Assembly: GCF_963169125.1 (NCBI RefSeq)
Contig: NC_084799.1
Location: 65,332,643-65,396,642, forward strand
DNA from: Humulus lupulus
Taxonomy: Eukaryota > Streptophyta > Magnoliopsida > Rosales > Cannabaceae
Length of the DNA: 64,000 nt
Direction: 5' to 3'
The notes beneath the pieces are model-generated. The model did no database searches and was not told where the DNA came from. It saw only the letters and a list, made by a program, of their open reading frames with translations. Below, in pieces: positions 58,600 to 64,000 of the stretch; position 1 is the stretch's first letter; every line of letters starts with the position of its first letter. The position numbers and the translations under genes are program-made.

Positions 58600-60122
58600 T
58601 GTTGATGCTCATAATCTCATCAATAGAAAGTATGAGGCCGAGGAAAGGCCCCTAGGCCACCGTTGTCTCGGGAAGCCATCACGCCATCACAACACAAGTC
58701 TGGGTTCGGTTCTCGTGGAGTCGATGCCAAGTGGCCCACGTTGGCAAGGCATAAATGCCAAGGCTCAGTAGCCTCGCGAGACCCATCTCGCCCACGCACT
58801 CGGCCCCACGGCCTCGCCTATGCCCTCGGCCCCATGGCCTTGCTTGGCCTCGCCAGCCCATACCGCCTAAAGGGCCTCGTGAGATGTCTAGGCCACGCCA
58901 CCCAAGTGGCCTCGCGAGATGCCTAGACCACGCCTCCCAAGTGGCCTCGCGAGATGCCTAGGCCATGCCACCCAAGTGGCCTCGCGAGATGTCTAGGCCA
59001 CGCCAACCAAGTGGCCTCGCGAGATGCCTAGACCACGCCTCCCAAGTGGCCTCGCAAGATGTCTAGGCCACGCCACCCAAGTGGCCTCGCGAGATGCCTA
59101 GACCACGCCTCCCAAGTGGCCTCGCGAGATGCCTAGGCCACACCTCTCAAGTGGCCTCGCGAGATGTCTAGGCCACACCACCCAAGTGGCCTCGCGAGAT
59201 GCCTAGACCATGCCTCCCAAAGGGCCTCGCGAGATGCCTAGGCCACACCCCTCAAGTGGCCTCGCAAGAGGTCTCAGCCACGCAACCCAAGTGGCCTCGC
59301 GAGATGCCTAGGCCACACCTCCCAAGTGGCCTCGCAAGTCTCGGCGCCCCTGGCCTCATGAGGACCACATCCACAACGCACTCGACCTTGTGAATAGCTA
59401 GGGAGCCACGCCCTCAAGGGGGTCGCAAGGAGAGCGTCTCGCCATGCATCCTTAGACATCTTCCAGGGCCACATGCCTATCGCTCAAACTCGTGAGTGAC
59501 CTCAGGAGGTTTCGGATATCCCATACCAAGGACCCAAGATCTCCACCTCACACCAAGGGTCCCATTCCTTACACCTCGAGATCCCTATGCTTAGGAGATC
59601 CAGTACGAGTCGAATGGGACATATTTGTACGACCAAGTACTAAGTACGGATACCAGTGCCAGTGAGATTGCTGGGGTAAGGATCATGGTCCGTACGTCTA
59701 CGGCCATAGGTCAGAGCCGACACCACTACCTCCTGCGCCACTACGCCTGCCACCACGCATCAGACATGGGTACAGACAAGTAGTGGAGACATCCTCCTGA
59801 CACCTGCTCCTGTACAGGTTGTACAACCACGACCTCTGGAGCCACTCCCTTGACACAGTACGTATGTACCACTTGGTCCCCTGGACCACTATGTACCTAA
59901 GGCCATTAGAGCCTACTATAAAATGAACTCTAAGACCACCTGAGAGGGGGTTGGAAATTTTACTGTAGTAGAGGTTTGAGTGTGAATGAAAGACTAAATT
60001 CTCCATTATTGTTCTATCATTGTTCTTGAGTTATTGTTCAAGTTTTTACAACTTTCCGATTAGTGATCTTAATTTGACAATTTTTCCAACTTAACTTCGT
60101 TGACGAGTTCGCACCGTCAACA
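58600..60122 (+). mobile_element. E6 3' LTR, 1523 bp
   Basis: Same ends as the 5' LTR. The minisatellite starts at offset 277 in both LTRs and ends 785 bp before the LTR end in both, so the whole 700-bp length difference lies in the array. TATA box near 59916. Followed by the duplication acatg (60123-60127). Confidence 0.93.
58872..59336. repeat. 35-bp minisatellite, about 13 units, in the E6 3' LTR
   Basis: Same unit and border sequences as 44936-46100 but 20 units shorter. Confidence 0.95.
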
Positions 60123-60127
60123 ACATG

Positions 60128-60852
60128 GTTATATGACATATCTATAAAATACAATGCTATTTAAAAAAATTAATAATATAAATAAAATAAGTATAGAAAA
60201 AGTCATAGTGTAGACAGTAGTATTACATGCATCAATTATTTTTATTTCTAATGTATCTCACAATGTCCTTTGGTGAATTTGATGAAAGAAAAAAGCTTCA
60301 ATCACTTGATAAAAAATAATAAAAAAATAATATGTATGCCTTTATTATTTTTAAATAAATATGATTTAATTATTTAAATTATCATAAAATATCTTAAAAT
60401 ATTACATTTTAATTAATTAATTAATTAATTTTTGTTTAAATTTATATTTGTTTTAGTTTTTGAATTCAGAAGTGACAACAAAAGATTATATATATTATAT
60501 ATTTAATTAACCGTTAAGTTTAAGTTTAATTAACTTTTATTTAAGTTATAAAATGTATGATTATATTATTTTTAAATAATTATTATTGTAAAATGTCTCA
60601 AAAATATCTTATTTTCATTTTTTTAATTATTTATTTATTTAATTTTATTTAAGTTTAAGTCATGTTTATAATTTACCGTTAAATATAAGAATATTCTATT
60701 AAAGTTAACAAAAAAAAAAAAAAAACCTGTTAAAACCAAAAAAAATTATTATCTATACACTTTTTATACATAAGAGATATATATTAAAAAAGATAATGTC
60801 ACCAAGATATATACCACTTTTAATAAAGTTATCTGGTTAGATAACTTTGATG
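60128..60852. other. AT-rich spacer right of E6
   Basis: Poly-A/T and ttaattaattaatt runs. No coding or element boundary seen. Confidence 0.6.
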
Positions 60853-61340
60853 ATTGGTGTTCTATTGGTAACTAAAGTAATTAATCTCACCTATTGATTC
60901 TTAAAAAAAGTTAACGTTTTGACAGTATATTAATATGATTAGTGCTCTCAATCAATTAGAGATCGATCATAGGGTTGATTTAGTCTAAATATGCCCCTTT
61001 CATGCTTTACCATGAAAAATTAGCAATTCAGTGTCTGATTGGTGACGAAAGTCACTAATCTCATATGTTGACTCTTAAAAGTCGACGTTTCATTACTTTA
61101 GAGATGCCATTAGTGATCTCGATCATCAAGAGTTTAATTATAGTGTTGACATCGTTTCTAGTATCTCCATTTTATGTAGGATCATGAAAATCACAAATTA
61201 GTGTTCTAATCATAACTAAAGTCACCAATCTCACCCATTCAACAACAACAAAAAAGTCACCCGTTAATTTTTAAAGGTAACATTTCCACATTTTAGTGAT
61301 ACTATTAGTGATTTCTATCATCTAGAGCTTAATTACCACC
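60853..61340. repeat. Three-copy diverged tandem repeat, period about 172 bp
   Basis: Units start at 60853 (attggtgttctattggta), 61026 (attcagtgtctgattggt) and 61197 (attagtgttctaatcata). Each continues with actaaagt-like text, then aatctcac, then ttaac or tcgacgttt, then attagtgatct-like text and gagttta/gagctta. Spacings are 173 and 171 bp. Copies are diverged (about 65-75%). The monomer length is like that of plant satellites, but only three copies are present. Confidence 0.75.
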
Positions 61341-61892
61341 TATTGTGTTCCAGGATTAATAATCATACCAACGAAGAGTGTTCTTGGTCATTGTTCGTGT
61401 TCAAAAAGTTGTAATCGGTGTCGATCTCCTTCCGAGGTAATAGTTTTGGCCAACCTTAGCGGCTAATATTGAGTATTTTAAACGAAATCAACAATTCACA
61501 AATTTTATGAAGTAATACTTATTTTAATAAAGATATACAATATAGTAACAAACATTTCGATTATATTTTTTTAATAACTTTAAATTTATGCGTTTCATTT
61601 TCAAACTTACAAAACAAATTATATATAATTTTATAATGAAAAATTAAATAATAATTTATACTTTATTTTTAAATATTTGTTAGTACGGATAACAATTTAA
61701 AAAATTAGATAATTTAAGTATGATGGAGAACTCATTTGTCCCATGTAATTTAACCCATTATACTATAATAATATATTTAATTAAAAAAAACAATAAATAT
61801 ATCTAATTTAAATTAAAATGGGGAGGCTTATATTTGTTGGTACTCATAAATATGAGCTAATTGCAAAAGAATAGCTTTTATAAATAATGATG
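61341..61892. other. AT-rich spacer
   Basis: No coding sequence recognised. A short less AT-rich part at 61380-61460 has no reading frame of note. Confidence 0.5.
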
Positions 61893-62687
61893 CTATGATT
61901 TAGGGCTGTGCAGAAACGATCCGATCCAATAATAAACCGACCGATCCAATGTCAACCGACCGCTAAAAATTGGATATCCAATCATGATTGGATTGGATCG
62001 GATGAAATTTTTAAAAATCCAATATTGGATCGGTCGGTTCTTGGATGACATGTAAATCCAATGGATCCAACCGACCGATCCAATCCAATAATGATCCAAT
62101 ACCATCCAATTAATATTCAGATAAAAAATATATTATATATATTTTTTAAAGTTAAAATATATTATATTTTATTACATTTACTGTTTACATATATTATATT
62201 TGATGTACTAAACTTTTTTATTTAATTATGATGTATTATTGTAATTTTATGTTGGATTCCTACAAATTATTAAGACTTATGTTTTTAATTTTATGTTGGA
62301 TTCCTACAAATTATTAAGACTTATGTTTTTAATTTTATATTAGATTTGTGTTGTAAACTTCTAAATCATTACAATTAAATATTTTTATTATTTGGATGAG
62401 TAATTAGTGTTTTTATAATTGAAATAATATATTTTTTTAAAAATCAGCCTAAATAAAGGTTTTAAAAGATCGGATGGATCCGATCCGATCCAACGGATAA
62501 CCAATGGATGCATCCAATGGATGGAACCGAACCGATCCAATCATCCATTGGATCGGATCGGATCGGTTGGTTCAAGATGATTGGATCGGATCGGTTCCAA
62601 AAATCAAACATCCAATTGGATGATTGGATCGGATCGGATGGGCTTAAAAACATTGGATGTCATCCAATGAACACCCCTACTATGATT
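61893..62687. mobile_element. hAT-type miniature element with 8-bp TSD (61901-62679)
   Basis: The ends TAGGGCTGTGCA (61901) and TGAACACCCCTA (to 62679) are imperfect inverted repeats, related to those of the 41811 element. They are flanked by a perfect 8-bp duplication, ctatgatt (61893-61900 and 62680-62687). Both subterminal regions (61915-62110 and 62465-62670) are packed with ggatcggat and attggat words in both orientations. The centre is AT-rich with a 49-bp direct repeat (gttggattcctacaaattat at about 62251 and 62292). No transposase. Confidence 0.87.
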
Positions 62688-63360
62688 ATACTGAATGATG
62701 ACAAATTTTAAAAAAAGAGGTGAGGGGTTACATAATTAGCCATTTAATATAATAATTGTGATACACCTTTATTTTAAATCATCAGGTGATTTTGGTTTTG
62801 TTTTGTGATGTGGGACACATACATGCAAACATTAACACCAGAAACCAAGGCATCATTTGGAATTGCATACCAAAAGACAGTCAATTCTCATATCTCCCTC
62901 AACTAGGAAAGTATTTAGTGGAACTCATTCATAAAGATAGATATGTGTGAATTTGACCACTAAAGTATATTAATTTAAAAAAAAAATTGTTATAAATTAA
63001 TAAATTGTTGATTCAACATTTAAAATTAAAACAATATGTAGTTTTTAAATAAATAGCTCAAGACCAAACACGGGGTTTTTTACAGATAAATGAATCATTT
63101 AAAAATACTACTTTTTTATTTTTCAATTTCACTTTGTTATGTTAAAATCCATAAAAATAATGGAGGCGACAACAAGTATACAAATCTTTTGTCTAAAAAA
63201 AACTTAATAAAGGTGATTTAGGAATTAGAACAAATACCAATCTAAGAATTATATCAGATCACATCAGCAAAGTTGCATTTTTTCTTCTAGTCTTGTCTAC
63301 TATTTCGTCAGATGAGTCTGCATTTATTTCTAGTATTTTTAAGTTTGATGACAGTTGTAA
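62688..63360. other. AT-rich stretch, probably including the U3 of the right-edge LTR
   Basis: No ORF. The start of the LTR that ends at 63808 must lie in here, but I could not find a clear TG boundary. Confidence 0.4.
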
Positions 63361-63808
63361 AACCCTTTATAAATAGATCATATTATATCAGGTGTTGTAA
63401 GATGAATAAGAACATATTTCATTTGTAAAGAATATGAGCTATTTTAGAGAGAGAAAGAGAGAGAGTTTGAGAGAGAAACACTTGGGTCTTGGGTGAGAGA
63501 TTTCTTTGTACATGGTCAAGTGTACTTGGGGTTTTGCTTGGGTTCAAGGCATTATAATCCATCAAGTGTAGAAGTTCTCAAGTGGTGACAAGTTGTAGTT
63601 TCATAGTGCAGAGAAGAACATCCCAAGGGGAGTTCAAAGAGGATGTAGGCTCAAGTTTATTTCGGCTAAACCTTTATAATTATTGGTGTTGATTTTTTTT
63701 TTTTTTCTTCTTGATTTTTTCTATTGAATTTGTGCATGTTGTGTCTACTGATTTGTTGATTTTGTGTTTGTAGATGAAGCTGGTGTCAGGAATGTGAATT
63801 TCCTAACA
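63361..63808 (+). mobile_element. Right-edge LTR (copia-like), R/U5 end
   Basis: TATA box (tttataaata) at 63366-63375, GA-rich leader at 63455-63480, a T13 run near 63692, and an end reading aatttcctaaca at 63808. The next bases, gtgttatcaagagtcggg, resemble the initiator tRNA-Met primer site (tggtatcagagc) with changes. The interior runs off the window without a recognisable gag. Confidence 0.5.
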
Positions 63809-64000
63809 GTGTTATCAAGAGTCGGGTTAATTGGCAAAGTTCAACTTCAAGATCAAAGGTGACAAAGAAGGGAAGAACTGGTTGAGTTGAATCAAATCTT
63901 CATCAGAAAGTGACACATAAAAAGTTTTAATCAAGAAAGAAGTCCAAAAATCAAGTTCTAAGGTTCAAGAATCTATTCCAAGAGTCTCAGATTGAGGTTA
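63809..64000 (+). other. Putative PBS and leader of the right-edge element
   Basis: A diverged Met-type primer site at about 63810-63824, then purine-rich leader. No gag ATG with a long frame before the window end. Confidence 0.4.

Larger units (their letters stand above)
44664..60122 (+). mobile_element. E6: complete young Tat-type Ty3/gypsy element, 15,459 bp
   Basis: The 5' LTR (44664-46886) and 3' LTR (58600-60122) share ends TGTTGATGCTC...CGTCAACA and are about 98% identical outside the minisatellite. The target duplication acatg lies at 44659-44663 and 60123-60127. The interior holds gag, protease, RT, RNase H, aRNH and integrase in sense, then an antisense gene, then a polypurine tract. 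Solo LTR S2 (1848 bp plus 5-bp duplication) sits inside RT. The few defects are mostly C-to-T type stops and one 1-bp deletion, so the insertion is recent. Confidence 0.94.

Overview
The window is repeat-rich nuclear DNA of a flowering plant, most likely a eudicot. It is built almost entirely from nested LTR retrotransposons. The Ty3/gypsy elements carry plant-type Tat and chromovirus polyproteins. There are also Ty1/copia pieces, solo LTRs and small hAT-type elements. The species cannot be named from the sequence. Only one short stretch (about 42.6-43.4 kb) looks like possible host coding sequence. Element names used here (E1-E6, C1, X, S1/S2, R4/R6) are local labels.

Left third (1-18072, minus-strand elements): this reads as a four-level nest. 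The gag of E3, a Tat-type element whose 5' LTR is 17322-18072, is cut by E2, a chromovirus-type element (5' LTR 14203-16494, gag/protease/RT/RNase H 10768-13703). E2 is in turn cut just after its RNase H by E1 (5' LTR 8434-10767, decayed interior 4042-8433, 3' LTR 1-4041). The 3' LTR of E1 is cut by a 1.84-kb solo LTR, S1 (738-2574). The missing halves of E2 and E3 should lie to the left of the window.

Middle (18073-39850): after a spacer comes the 5' LTR of another gypsy element, E5 (18797-19393). It is interrupted by a minus-strand copia element, C1. The 3' LTR of C1 is split by a complete 12.4-kb Tat element, E4 (19906-32265; identical 769-bp LTR lengths, TSD ccaag). The 3' end of the C1 pol is split by a 2.35-kb solo LTR, R4 (33382-35730; TSD gtttt). 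Then follow the 3' end of an Athila/Tat-like element (X) and a 5'-truncated LTR (R6) of the R4 family.

Low-copy island (39851-44663): AT-rich DNA with a foldback element (40466-40828), a hAT-type miniature element with 8-bp TSD (41811-42387) and a possible host gene 3' end on the minus strand.

Right part (44664-60122): E6 is a complete, young Tat element of 15.5 kb (TSD acatg). It has a long gag ORF, a pol with dual RNase H, and a nested solo LTR (S2) that splits the pol reading frame. Downstream of pol it carries an antisense gene with its own TATA box, an intron and a coiled-coil tail. Its LTRs differ in length by exactly 20 units of a 35-bp minisatellite. E4 carries a decayed homologue of the same antisense gene. 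The right edge (60123-64000) is AT-rich DNA with a three-copy ~172-bp tandem repeat, a second hAT-type element (61901-62679; TSD ctatgatt) and the 5' LTR end of a copia-like element leaving the window.

Nearly all coding regions are broken by stops, frameshifts or insertions. E6 is the least damaged.
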